Source: Pinus tabuliformis (lineage: Eukaryota > Streptophyta > Pinopsida > Pinales > Pinaceae). From it: a stretch of 64,000 bases of DNA. The stretch lies in contig CM062816.1 in the NCBI GenBank assembly GCA_031772625.1, positions 1,667,691,385-1,667,755,384 on the forward strand, given 5' to 3'. Position numbers and translations under genes: made by a program. Position 1 is the first letter of the stretch. Every line of letters starts with the position of its first letter. Below the pieces are notes generated by a model. That model saw nothing but the letters and a program-made list of their open reading frames with translations. It searched no databases and had not been told where the DNA came from. This document shows, in pieces, positions 33,548 through 45,775 of this stretch.

Positions 33548-36500
33548 TGTAATATGTTTCTGTAATTTCACATGAAAATACAGGGAGTTAGAATATTTTT
33601 ATACAAATTACCCATAAGTAATTATCTAAATCACTATTCAACATTCCTCATTAACCATTAGATAGAATGTTCATTAGTACATAAAGTAACTTTCAATAGA
33701 AGAGAGTAAATTGCATAACCCTTAACAACCACTGTTGTAGTACTGTTGTAGTATATTAACATAAATTGTCTTATGAACCTTGCATCCATTTCATGATTCC
33801 CTTAACCAAATTAATTAATCACATACTTGACATTATGATTATCACATTATATAAGGAATCAACATCATCAAACTGACACAATAATCAATCACATCATTGA
33901 ACACCGATATACCCTAGAAACCTCGTGGGGTGAAAACCAGCAAATGATTAATTTTATTATTAAATACTTATGAGAGTGTTCACCCCTCACTCAATGGCTT
34001 ATAAGGGAGTCCATCCCTTATCTATTGTTATAAAATATTACAATGAAATATCAATTAAAATACAACATACCTAGCTAAAAGCTATTACAATGATCATGAA
34101 ACCATTTACCCACAAATGACCACTCTTTATATGCTTGTGGCATGATCATTCCATCAATGGACCATCCTACAACTCGTACTCATCAGCATGGACCATTAGT
34201 TCTTATCTATCACAATGTTAAACATAATTTTCTTTTGCACAAATCACCATCCTTTCCTGTCATTGATGTCGTCAACAATCTTTGGTAACATGATTAGATA
34301 AGTATTAATCAATCAATAATTATTTGAAAGCGATATTTTAACATCTATTCATGTGCATACATGAGATGTAATTATAATATCACAACATACTTCTTCTTAC
34401 AACATTATGCATGTATAAACAAATAATTATCAAGCATGTCAAAATAATTACCCCATTACTATGATCATTCTCGCACCAGCACACATTCATATCCAAAGGA
34501 AACCACTGTAACCATCCATTTCACTTAAAGGATACTAGAAAATTATCTTTGTTTTTCATGCAAGTAATTAGATAAAAACTTATTCGAAGAGAGCTAACCC
34601 CTTAGCTTCTTCTTTGTGCATGTAACTAAGTAATCCTTCCCATACAGTAGATGTTCTCTTTTAAGGGGAAGCTAACATGATAGACATTATTATCATGCAT
34701 GCAAATGTAAGTCCCTTTTCGAAAAACATATTTTCCAAGATAGAGCTAATTACAAAATCTATTGTATGCACAAAGACATGCATTGTTTTAAACCAGAACT
34801 AATGTGTTAGTCATTATTTCTTGCATGCAGATATGTATATTTTACAAAGGAAAGCTAATACATTTATTCCAAGTAACTACTTGTTTTGCTTTCCATGATT
34901 ATTTCTTACATGCGGATATGTGTATTTTACAAAGGAAATATATTACATTTATTCCAAGTAACTACTTGTTTTACTTTCCATAATACTTACTCTTTTCTGC
35001 ACACAAATCCATATTCTCTTTAAAATATCTAACACAATAGTTCTACAAATCCATGTTTTTTTTTAAATATCTAACATAATAATTATATCTCCATACATGT
35101 AATCAACTATTGTTTCTATGCTCTGCATATGTGCATATGTGTTATTTTCACATAGTTATTTTCAAGAGCCCAACATAGTTTCTCTATCATTTATGTACAA
35201 AGTTATTATGCATTTATTCCCAAGAAAGTATCATAACAAAGTTCTCATGCATTTGTTTTCAAGAAAGTATCATAATCAACCTTTCTCTTGGGCATAAGAA
35301 CGAAGATAATAATAATGGTAACCTTTTCTACATTAAACCATGCAATTAAATCAAACTATCCAATATGCAACACAAAAATCATTTACTTTTTTACTCACCA
35401 AAACATATAACTTTTGCAAATCTTGCAAATAAATTAACACCATCATGCAACCTATATTTTCTTAGGCAATGTTATATAAAGACAAGAAAGGTTACTTATT
35501 TTTTAATGCTGCAAATATATATAATAACAATCTTTATCTATATGTAATAATATACATTTTCTTTACTAATAAAAATATATAATAACAATCTTCATGTGCA
35601 TGCATTAATATATTTTCTTTACCAAGAATCACAATATTTATCTACATGTAGTGTTATGTTTTCTTTACTAAGAAAACTAACGTGAATGTATGCATCAAAT
35701 TTTCATGAATTATTTTCTTTTCAAGAAAAACTGTTTAATTTACCTTCAAACCAATGAAGATTACAAAAATTAAACTAGTAACTTAATCATTTCATCTTTT
35801 CATCATTTCAAGACCTTATGAAAATATTTTCAAGAATTAAATTAAATCACATACCTCTTGTACACAATGACATCTTGAATAGTGGAGAAGAAATTGGCAG
35901 AGTTACATCTCTCTGGAAACTTCGTCAGACCTTTTTTTTTTTGTTTCCATCGCCATAGAGGGTTATTGGTCCATCTCGTGGAGGCATGAGATGCTCCATC
36001 TGAGCCAACGACACTAGAAAATAGCCAGCACAACAATTAGTAGAGACATAAGTATAAGGAATCCCCGCTGCTTCAATGGTGCGTGTCATAACCCTTTTAT
36101 CAGAGAAAAGCACGTTGCCTGAATGGATAGTGTGGTCCATTCTGTCTCAGTCCATCCCGAACTCAGAAGGAAGAAAGCGATTTACATTTCCTGCCTCCTT
36201 AATGGCTACACTCTCTGCAACTTATAAATATAATATATATGTTCTTTCTATAAGAGTGAACAATCACTTTCAACAAAAACAACACTTTCATGATTTCCCC
36301 AAAGCGAATTTCATAGAAAGAGCCATTGCGTCGAATTTACAAACCCTTTCTCTTTGCCAAGATCCGAATGGGATATTTTAGCAGTTTCTTAACAACTTCT
36401 TGATTTGTAACTAATTTGAAGTAAATTAAAAATATAAATTCTTATTTTTATTAACACCAGATGGTTCCCTATTTTTATGCATTTCCAAGACATAAATCCA

Positions 36501-36606
36501 TTTATATTTTAAACAATTCTTGATGGAAATGGTTTCATTAATAATAAAATAATAATATTATTTTTATGAATACCATGAGTAATTACCTGGTTGTAATGAT
36601 GTTACA
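33548..36606 (-). repeat. E2 3' LTR (3059 bp), carries reductase fragment
   Basis: Direct repeat of 38815-41908 with a few indels. The main difference is a 244-bp segment (35957-36200) that is absent from the other LTR. On the minus strand an AT-rich TATA-like stretch (about 36215-36245, TATATATTATATTTATAAG) precedes this segment, so U3 would be about 370 bp and most of the LTR would be R-U5. Internal duplications of a TATGTGTATTTTACAAAGGAAA block occur near 34840 and 34915. Confidence 0.88.
35943..36203 (-). pseudogene. Captured fragment of a pinoresinol-lariciresinol/isoflavone reductase-like gene
   Basis: Reading the minus strand from 36203: IKEAGNVNRFLPSEFGMD, a TGA stop, DRMDH, then FSDKRVMTRTIEAAGIPYTY, VSTNCCAGYF, MPPRDGPITLYGDGN. 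This is the central part of the NmrA/PCBER-IFR-PLR reductase family, NAD(P)H-dependent enzymes of lignan and phenylpropanoid metabolism; GMDxDRM and MPPRD point to the PLR branch. About 85 of some 310 residues remain, including the DK site that carries the catalytic lysine. It has one stop and no flanking enzyme sequence. The other LTR keeps the two ends (GTAGCCATT and TATGGTGATGGAAAC) with the middle deleted, so the capture pre-dates this insertion. Confidence 0.82.
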
Positions 36607-36622
36607 TACTCCCCCCCTTAAA
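36607..36622 (-). promoter_or_regulatory. E2 polypurine tract
   Basis: TACTCCCCCCCTTAAA on the plus strand is TTTAAGGGGGGGAGTA on the minus strand, directly before the 3' LTR start at 36606. Upstream on the minus strand, AACACCGAGGACGATGTTCA resembles the end of gypsy pol in E1 and E3. Confidence 0.8.
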
Positions 36623-38800
36623 GTGAACATCGTCCTCGGTGTTCATCTCTCACTGGAACATCAAATTTTACTCATGACATAACAATCTAAACTAGACAAA
36701 AGGGGATCCTTCCTCTTTAAAAGGAATAATTTCATTCAAATAAATATTAATAACCAAAAACAATAGAGTTATAACATAAGCAAAATCAATAGTCATAAGA
36801 ATTTATAGCTGCAACAATATGCAAATTATACTCTCCATCACTTGGCCATTATTCAAATTGATACAATACAAAACAAAATATCTATACCAACTTACTGTTA
36901 CTTACCAATTACTCTTACAAGTCATGGTTACTTTTATGCAAGCACTTCAATAGTGATTGGACGACCCATCAACACTCCATGGCAAGTAACCTGTAATGTA
37001 TGACTAACCAATTCAATCACATTAGTCACAACATTTTTTATAAAATGAAATACTTTTAACTCTCAATTAATTGTGCAATGTCAGGTGCTATTGAAATCAC
37101 AGTGCTTTTACAAGTACATAGAGAGAACTAACTATCTAATCAACAAAATAGTCAATAACTACACCAAGTGCAAATTGTCTTAACCCCTTCTAAGACATTT
37201 ACAAGATTGGTACGACAATAAAGGAACTAAAATTCCAATAACTCCTTACTGAGAACTAAGCTCCTTTCATGTTAAGATATGCATAACATATTTTACACAA
37301 TTATATTTAAAATTCATTTTTAACACAACACATAACTAATTAATTAATTTGTTCTCCTACGAGAATCATAGTGGCAAAGGAATGCTCCTTCCAACCCATG
37401 GGAACTAGTTTCCATGACTAAATCGAGTCATTTCACATCCAGATAGTTCTTTGATAGAGACCATACCAGGTCTAGAATGGAATTCCACTAGCCAACCAAC
37501 TCAAGAATTCCAATGACCACATAGGGTCCAATATAAGATTCCTCTTGGCAACGTCTTGCCTATTCCTTTGACAACGTCCTGTCTATGAGGAATTTTAGGC
37601 CTCCTCCAACAACCTCCAAATCAACAGTGTTACCTTAGGATTTTTACCCTCTTCTCCATATTGGCCAACTCTTTTCCTTTACTGAGATCATTTATCTCTA
37701 GGGAGAGGAAATCTGGGTAGACAAGTTCCATCAAACCCTCCAGGCAGACAACCTCCATCAACCCAAGGCCTTCTGGCCTTTCACAAACCATATGAACATT
37801 ATCATTAACAAAATAAACATGCATGTACACCATGCATTTACACTTAACCCTCAATATGGGTCCACAACATTTAGATTGATAGGAAATATAACTAGCATAC
37901 ATGTTGTATGCATTCTGATTTTCCAAATAACACAATCATGCATATCATATAACATTATACTTTCTCATTTATGGTTGCAATGTGATTTTACCTTGACAGG
38001 TTTTCTTGCGGCCATTAATCTGCCACTACTTAATCCCATCAGCAATGTCAGTCATAAATATGCATCAATTAACAAGTATTCACTTTATGAATTATTTCCA
38101 ATTTCCACAGTGTATTGTCATTAACAGACCAATACATGAAGTAACTACAATACTCACTTGTTTATGAATTGTAATAAGCTTAAATCAAATTCAATTCAAG
38201 CATATAAATTTTATTAGTTAGTCATGAAACACTAACCAATCAAAACTACCAATCATATTAATGCAGCCATGACAAAACTTAATCAACAATTAATTATTAC
38301 AATCAAGTCTCACTACTTGATTCATTGTTTATTTTCAATATTTAAAAGGGTTCTTCCAATGTCTTTTTAAAACACTTTATTGTCCTATTCAATGATGTTC
38401 CCCATATTTAAATTCATGCATTCACTCATTAAAACTAGTGCATTGTAACTTTCATGTTCATTAAATGTATCATTAATATTTCTATATTTGCAAAAGTTAG
38501 TAGTTAATTGTCACTTTCCTTAGTGAGTGTTCAATAATGTTCATAAGTGCGACAAAGGTTTTCTTGTATTTTATCCTCGTTAGGATTCAAATGTCATGAA
38601 CACAGTTTTGCAATAAACTTTATTACTTATTACTCCTTGTAGTTATAAACATGAATCACACATATCATGTCAAAAGTAGTCTACTGCATATATCAATATG
38701 TAGGTTGTTAGACTCATACCTGAGTTGATGCTCACTAGTTACACACCTCAATTTCCTTTATGCTTAAAAATTCTTAAAGGTGCCAGTGTTGCAACGTTTA
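36623..38800 (-). other. E2 interior, no recognisable gag or pol
   Basis: About 2.2 kb between polypurine tract and primer site. The longest minus-strand frame (37935-37630, 101 codons) has no recognisable domain. A stretch around 37400-37560 on the minus strand could be a worn integrase C-terminus (SYIGPYVVIGILELVG), but the support is weak. I read this interior as mostly non-coding. Confidence 0.55.
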
Positions 38801-38812
38801 GCTCTGATACCA
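38801..38812 (-). promoter_or_regulatory. E2 primer-binding site (tRNA-iMet)
   Basis: The minus strand reads TGGTATCAGAGC, an exact match to the usual plant initiator-methionine primer site, two bases after the LTR end. Confidence 0.9.
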
Positions 38813-38814
38813 CT

Positions 38815-41800
38815 TGTAACATATCCCAGTAACCTCACATGAAAATGCAGGGCGTTAGAATTTTTTACACAAATTACCCACAAGTAATTATCCAAATCAC
38901 TATTCCACATTCCTTATTAACCATTAGATAGAATGTTCATTAGTACATAAAGTAACTTTCAATATAAGACAATAAGTTGCATAACCCTTAACAACCACTG
39001 TTGTAGTATATTAACATAAATTTCCTTATGAACCTTGCATCCATTTCATGATTCCCTTAACCAAATTAATTAATCACATACTTGACATTATGATTATCAC
39101 ATCAGATAAGGAATCAACATCATCAAAGAATCAACATCATCAAACTGACACAATAATCAATCACATCATTGAACACCGATATACCCTGGAAACCATGTAG
39201 GATGAAAACCATCAAACATTTAATTTTATTATTAAATGCTCATGAGGGTATTCATCACTCACTCAATGCCTTATAAGGGATTCCATCCCTTATCCATTGT
39301 TATAAAATATTACAATGAAATATCAATTAAAATACAACATACCTAGCTAAAAGCTATTACAATGATCATGAAACCATTTACCCACAAATGACCACTCTTT
39401 ATATGCTTGTGGCATGATCGTCCCATCAGTGGACCATCCTGCAGCTCGTACTCATCAGCATGGACCATTAGTTCTTATCTGTCACAATGTTAAACATAAT
39501 TGTCTTTTGCACAAATCACCATCCTTTCCTGTCATTGATGTCATCAACAATCTTTGGTAACATGATTAGATAAGTATTAATCAATCAATAATTATTTGAA
39601 AGCGATCTTTTAACATCTATTCATGTGCATACATGAGATGTAATTATAATATCACAACATGCTTCTTCTTACAACATTATGCATGTATAAACAAATAATT
39701 ATCAAGCATGTCAAAATAATTACCCCATTACTATGATCATTCTCGCACCAACACACATTCATATCCAAAGGAAACCACTATAACCATCCATTTCACTTAA
39801 AGGATACTAGAAACTTATCTTTGTTTTTCATGCAAGTAATTAGATAAAAACTTATTCAAATAGAGCTAACCCCTTAGTTTCTTCTTTGTGCATGTTACTA
39901 AGTAATCCTTCCCATACAGTAGATGTTATCTTTTAAGTGGAAGCAAACATGATAGACATTATTATGATGCATGCGAATGTAAGTTTTTTTTCGAAAAACA
40001 TATTTTCCAAGATAGAGCTTATTACAAAATCTATTGTATGCACAGAGACATGCATTTTTCTAAATCAAAATTAATGTGTTAGTCATTATTTCTTGCATGC
40101 GGATATGTGTGTTTTAAAACGGAAAGCTAGTACATTTATTCCAAGTAACTACTTGTTTTACTTTCCATATTACTTACTCTTTTTTGCACACAAATCCATA
40201 TTCTCTTTAAAAGATCTAACTCAATCGTTCTACAAATCCATGTTTCTCTTTAAATATATAACACAATAGTTATATCTTCATACATGTAATCAACTATGGT
40301 AATCAACTGGATATGTGTATTTTACAAAGGAAAGCTAGTACATTTATTCCAAGTAACTACTTGTTTTACTTTCCATAATACTTACTCTTTTCTGCAAGCA
40401 AATTCATATTCTCTTTAAAATATCTAACACAATAGTTCTACAAATCCATGTTTCTCTTTAAATATCTAACACAATAGTTATATCTTCATACATGTAATCA
40501 ACTATTGTTTCTATGCTTCTGCATATGTGCATATGTGTTCTTTTCACATAGTTATTTTCAAGAACCCAACATAGTTTCTCTATCATTTATGTACAAAGTT
40601 ATTATGCATTTGTTCCCAAGAAAGTATCATAACAAAGTTCTCATGCATTTGTTTTCAAGAAAGTATCATAATCAACCTTTCTTTTGGGCATAAGAACTAA
40701 GATAATAATAATGGTAACCTTTTATGCATTAAACCATGCAATTAAATCAAACTATCCAATATGCAACACACAAATCATTTACCTTTTTACTCACCAAAAC
40801 ATGTAACTTTTGCAAATCTTGCAAATAAATTAACACCATCATGCAACCTATCTTTTCTTACATAAAAGACAGATGCAATGTTATATAAAGACAAGAAAGG
40901 TTACTTATCTTTTAATGCTGCAAATATATATAATAACAATCTTTATCTATATGTAATAATATATATTTTCTTTACTAAGAAAAATATATAATAACAATCT
41001 TCATGTGCATGCATTAATATATTTTCTTTACCAAGAAAAATATATATAATCACAATCTTTATCTATATGCAGTAATATATTTTCTTTACCAAGAATCACA
41101 ATCTTTATCTACATGTAATGTTATGTTTTCTTTACTAAGAAAACTAACGTAAATGTATGCGTCAAATTTTCATGAATTATTTTATTTTCATGAAAAATTG
41201 TTTAATTTACCTTCAAACCAATGAAAATTACAAAAATTAACCTAGTAACTTAATCATGTCAAATTTTCATGAATTATTTTCTTTTCATGAAAAATTGTTT
41301 AATTTACCTTCAAACCAATGAAAATTACAAAAATTAACCTAGTAACTTAATCATTTCATGTTTTCATTGTTTCCTTATGAAAATATTTCACGAATTAAAT
41401 TAAATCACATACCTCTTTTACACAATGACATCTTGAATAGTGAAGAAGAAATTTGCAGAGTTACATCTCTCTGGCAACTTTGTCAGACCTTTTTTTTTGT
41501 TTCCATCACCATAATGGCTACACTTTCTGCAACTTATAAATATAATATATATGTTCTTTCTATAAGAGTGAACAATCACTTTAAGCAAAAACAATCCTTT
41601 CATGGTTTCCCCAAAGCGGATTTCATAGAAAGCGCCATTGCGCCAAATTTACAAACCCTTTCTCTTTGCCAAGATCCGACTGGGATATTTAGCATTTTTT
41701 CTTGATTTATAACTAATTTGAAGTAAATTAAAAATACAAATTCTTATTTTTATTAAGGCTAGATGGTTCCTTATTTTTATGCATTTCCAAGACATAAATC

Positions 41801-41908
41801 CATTTATATTTTAAACAATTCTTAATGGAAATGGTTTCATTAATAATAAAATAATAATATTATTTTTATGAACACTGTGAGTAATTCCCTGATTGTAATG
41901 ATGTTACA
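38815..41908 (-). repeat. E2 5' LTR (3094 bp)
   Basis: Partner of 33548-36606. It lacks the middle of the reductase fragment and carries an extra tandem copy of a ~95-bp segment (AAATTTTCATGAATTATTTT... at about 41165 and 41258). A TATA-like stretch on the minus strand lies at about 41525-41550. Confidence 0.88.
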
Positions 41909-42085
41909 TAGATGTAATTTATTGTTCCAGGACACATATTTCTAATCTCAATGCCTATGGGCTACAATCCATAATAATTTATGCATTAATACATAGATGT
42001 AATTTATTGTTCTAGGACACATATTTCTAATTTCAATGCATACGGGCTACAATCCATAATAATTTATGAATTAACTTTATCTCTG
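41909..42085. repeat. 85-bp tandem duplication beside E2, including the target site
   Basis: ACATAGATGTAATTTATTGT begins at 41906 and again at 41991 (offset 85). Both units contain GGACACATATTTCTAAT and GGGCTACAATCCATAATAAT. The first five bases (41909-41913, TAGAT) are the E2 target-site duplication, so E2 landed at the edge of this repeat. Confidence 0.8.
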
Positions 42086-42277
42086 TTCATTTGTTGGGTT
42101 TTCTCTACTTTGGCTCTTTTAAGTTTGCTATTCGACAACTCCTAGATCTGTAGCTCATTTCCAATCTTTACTATGTTATTTTTAATTTTATAAATAACTA
42201 AAACTTAATTTTCAATTTCTAATTAACTAGGCATGTATCTTTATTTCAATCTCTACTCCTATAACTTTCACCTTTAA

Positions 42278-42385
42278 TACCATGGATCTATTCTTTTATT
42301 AGACTAATCCAATTAGAGTGCCTCTTAGTACCATGGATCTATTCTTTTATTAAACTGATCCAATTAGAGGGCCTCTAGGTCTAAG
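42278..42385. repeat. 51-bp tandem duplication
   Basis: ACCATGGATCTATTCTTTTA followed by TTARACTRATCCAATTAGAG occurs at about 42279 and 42330. No gene content. The 191 bases before it are unremarkable. Confidence 0.75.
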
Positions 42386-43654
42386 AGGTATTTTCATGTT
42401 TTATGTCATTCATTTAAATCCGATATTTATCAAGATTTTTATTTTATTTTTAACTAAAAATAAAACTATGTCTATCTTTCATTTTAATTTTAGATTCAAT
42501 CTTCTCACATCCTTTCATGGTTCCAATAGCCTACATCACATGAGATTTCTATACTCGAGTTCTATACTTATAAGTTTTTTATTTTGTTTTATGTTCTTTC
42601 ATGTAGTCTTTTGGCTATAAGAGATCATTTGCACATCATGATGATCATCTATCCTAATTGCTACTTAGAAACATCTTCATCTAAACTAGTATTGACGTAG
42701 ATGATCGAACCCTACAATAATTTCAAAATATAAACAATTTGATAACAAGAATGAGAAGCATGAATTTGGTAACTACCCATTGGCAAAAAGGTGATGAAGT
42801 CTAATGATGAGCTCATCCTCATTGTTAAAAATATTTCCTCGCTTGATATGGGAAGGAAGATAGTTACTCAAATGTATGGTACACTTTCTTTCTTTCTTTC
42901 TTTTTTAGTAATTGAGGTTTTGAAATAAAATAAATTTAGTTTAATTTAACATATTTTTTTTTATAAAAAATAATTTCAAGAAAGAATATGATTTTATTGT
43001 TGTTGTTGTTGTTTAGAATGCATAAATAGATTCAATATCCTTAAAAACTCTTAGAGGACTCGAATTAAAATTTTAAAATCTTTGTTGTATTTTGATTGAA
43101 GTTAACTAAAAAACATATAGTTAAAAAAGTCATTTCATCTTTAAATTAAACTGGGCCAATAAAATATAACTATATCTCCATTTTTATATATATAAAACTA
43201 TTTACAAAATATCTATAAAAAATAAACTTCTAATAAAATTATAATAAAAAAAAACAATAAAAATAATCTATTTTTATTATCCACAATCACTTTCTCCCTA
43301 ATAAATATACTATGTCTCAGAATCATATTAGCCTTTTGAATAGTTAGGAAATCCGTTCATTTTGTTGAATTATATGAAGTTGTTTGCATTAAAATATTTT
43401 GATTATGGATTATTTTTATTTTTTTAATAATAAGAAATGAATATTCAAAATAAAATAAAATAAAAAGACAATTTATAAGGATGATATATGAATTAAAAAA
43501 TAAATAAAATAATTTAAAATCATGTATTTGCACCAACTCTAAAATAACGAGTTTGTAAAGTAAAAATAAATAGCTTCAAAATTTCACTTTGAGAAAGATA
43601 AATTTGAAATTCGTTACTGTTTTCATCAATTAATCAAAAAAGAGTGAACAGACG
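42386..43654. other. AT-rich intergenic stretch, nothing recognised
   Basis: Short frames only; TTTCTTTC and GTTGTTGTT microsatellites near 42885 and 42998. No gene or known repeat was identified. Confidence 0.5.
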
Positions 43655-43800
43655 GGAAAATTTTTCCCTCCGTCGAAAAGTAAAGAGATTGTAACTTCGT
43701 AAAGTAGCCTTTCGGTAGCATCTCTTTCTTTTTCCATTTTTGACTTGATAGCGCCTGCACCCTCACAGATTCCCTATAACAGAGGCACATGTATTTTCGC
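43655..43800. repeat. Single arm of the foldback/MULE-like family
   Basis: Matches the left arm at 17453-17600: GGGAAAATTTTTCCCTCCG, AAGTAAAGAG, TAGCCTTTCGG, TTTTTGACTTGATAGCG and CCTCACAGATTCC in the same order. I see no opposing arm in the next kilobase, so this is a broken copy or one end of a larger element. Confidence 0.6.
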
Positions 43801-44439
43801 TGCACATTTTAGCCGTAACAATGGAAAAAACTAGCTCGCTAATACACCATATTCTTTTGCCACGTAGGCCCCCTGACGGTATTTCCACTGAAATAATCAA
43901 ATCAAATTGAAATTTGACAACGATCTCAGCAAAACGTTGAATCCACGACCAACCTGTCAGATGTCTCAGCAAACATTTTGCTTAGGTAGTTGTTAAATGC
44001 TAATTTAATTGAATGAATATAGTGTTGAAATATCTTTCAAGGATATTTTGATGGATTTTTTTATCTATAATTTATTTTGCAAAGTCAACAAAATAATGTA
44101 TTTTTAATTTTTTTTAATGAGGCTAGATTTATAAAATATTTATATTATTTGTTTTTCCAAACAATTATCACATTTTCTTCAAGAATATTTTCATTTGTTT
44201 TGAAGGTGTATAAATATATATTTTTCTCTTACAAATCTTTTGAATACATGGTTGTATGCAATTATCCATTAGTAATTAGTTGGTGATGAAGAAAGGAGAC
44301 GCTCTTGTCAAGGATTAATTTGCACTTCTCAGGAGGATTGATTATGCACATCTATTTCATTTCAATTCTAGGTATCACAACTTTTGACAGCTAATTAATT
44401 CTTAATAGTGTTCCTCTATGTATTACTAAATATATCTTG
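43801..44439. other. Intergenic DNA, nothing recognised
   Basis: AT-rich, with short uninformative frames. It may include the interior of the broken TIR element. Confidence 0.4.
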
Positions 44440-45270
44440 ATTTTTTTTTAATAATCTACAGCCTCAAGATTAACAACATCTAATGCAAGCGATCAAATAG
44501 GATTAGAAAATAACATCTACACTGAAATCAATGCATCTAATGCAAGCAATAAACTAAGATTAGAAATCAACATCCACTCTTAAATCAATGCATCTAGTGC
44601 TAAAAATCAAATGGGATAATAAATCCATATCTACACTGAAATCAATGCATCCAGCGCAAGCAATCAAATAGGTTTAGAAATCAACATTTACACTAGAATT
44701 AATACATCTAGTGCAAATAATCAAATATAATTAGAAATCAACATCTACAATGAAATCAATGCATCTAGTGCAAGCAATCAAATAGGACTAGAAATCATTG
44801 TCTACACTGAAAGCAATGCATCTAGTGCAAGAAAACTTCTTTCCTCCCTCCCCTTTCCATCTATCTTGAAAAATATTTTTAATAATTTACAGCCCCAAGA
44901 TTAACAACATCTAATTCATCTAATGCAAACAATCAAACATGATTATAAAACAAAATCTACACTGAAATCAATGCATCAAATGCAAGCAATCAAATAAGAT
45001 TAGAAGTTAACATCTAGAATGAAATGAATGCATCTAGTGAAAGCAATCAAATAGGATTAGAAATCACTATCTACACTGAAATCAATGCATCTAGAGATAG
45101 CAATCAAATAGGATTATAAATCACCATGTACACTGAAATCAATGCATCTAGTGCAAACAATCAAATCTAATTAGAAATCAACGTCTACACTGAAATCAAT
45201 GCATATCGTGCAAGCAATCAAATAGGATTACAAGTCATCATTTAACTGAAATCAATGCATCTAGTGCAAG
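44440..45270. repeat. 57-59-bp minisatellite in two higher-order blocks
   Basis: The unit is CTACACTGAAATCAATGCAT, CTAGTGCAAGCAATCAAATA, GGATTAGAAATCAACAT. ATGCATCT-type anchors recur near 44532, 44588, 44646, 44702, 44759, 44816, 44970, 45030, 45086, 45145, 45204 and 45257. Two blocks (about 44440-44840 and 44860-45270) each begin with AATAATYTACAGCCYCAAGATTAAC and end in a pyrimidine-rich CTTCTTTCCTCCCTC-type sequence, giving a higher-order period of about 420 bp. Confidence 0.88.
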
Positions 45271-45775
45271 AAATATTCTTCCCTCTCTCCATCCTCCATA
45301 TATATCTATATCTCCCTCCATCCCTCGGTCTCTATCTCTCTATCTCATCCCCAAACACACACACTCTCTATCTATCTCTACATCCATCCCTCCTTCTCTC
45401 CACCTCCCATTTATATCGCTATCTCACTCTGTCTCTCCTTTGTCTCTCTATATCACCATCCATCCCTCCTTCTCTCCACCTCCCATTTATATCGCTATCT
45501 CACTCTGTCTCTCCTTTGTCTCTCCATATCACCGCCAAAACATACACACTCTCTCTCCATCTCTCCCTTGTCACTCCCTCTCTCTCTATTAACTTTTATA
45601 TCTCTATGTCTTTCTTCTTCACTAACCTCCAATCCCATCTCTCTCTCTCTCTCCCCCCATCTCTTCATTCCTCATCTCCCTTCTCCTTCATTTTACCTTG
45701 TCACTCCCTCTATCTCTCCACATCTATTACTCTATGTCATTGTTCTTCCCTCCATATATATCTAGAGTTAATATA
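45271..45775. repeat. Polypyrimidine (CT-rich) tract
   Basis: Almost pure C/T on the plus strand with TCTCTC and CCATC runs, plus an ~82-bp tandem duplication (TCTCCACCTCCCATTTATAT at about 45398 and 45474). Such tracts can form triplex DNA or act as GA-rich regulatory DNA. The 176-codon frame through it is low-complexity Ser/Leu/Pro and is not a gene. Confidence 0.85.

Larger units (their letters stand above)
33548..41908 (-). mobile_element. E2: non-autonomous Ty3/gypsy-type element with 3-kb LTRs
   Basis: Two direct LTRs (33548-36606 and 38815-41908) begin TGTAAYAT and end ATGTTACA. A 5-bp target-site duplication flanks them. The primer-binding site (38812-38801) and the polypurine tract beside 36606 place the element on the minus strand, so 41908-38815 is the 5' LTR and 36606-33548 the 3' LTR. 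The interior is only about 2.2 kb, with no recognisable gag or pol except a weak gypsy-like end beside the polypurine tract. Long LTRs with a short non-coding interior resemble plant LARD-type elements, which need proteins from a relative. The LTRs are still very similar to each other, so this is one of the younger LTR insertions here. Confidence 0.9.

Noticed and set aside
35957-36200. Reading the reductase fragment as a later insertion into one LTR only
   Set aside because: The other LTR retains both edge sequences, including the GDGN codons, so a deletion in that LTR explains the difference better.
36076-36381. Plus-strand frame in the E2 3' LTR, with a counterpart at 41358-41705
   Set aside because: The frames lie in LTR U3/R sequence on the strand opposite to the element and to the reductase fragment; no domain is visible.
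44440-45270. Regularly spaced repeats as a CRISPR array
   Set aside because: The units are contiguous 57-59-bp minisatellite copies without unique spacers, in a eukaryotic genome.
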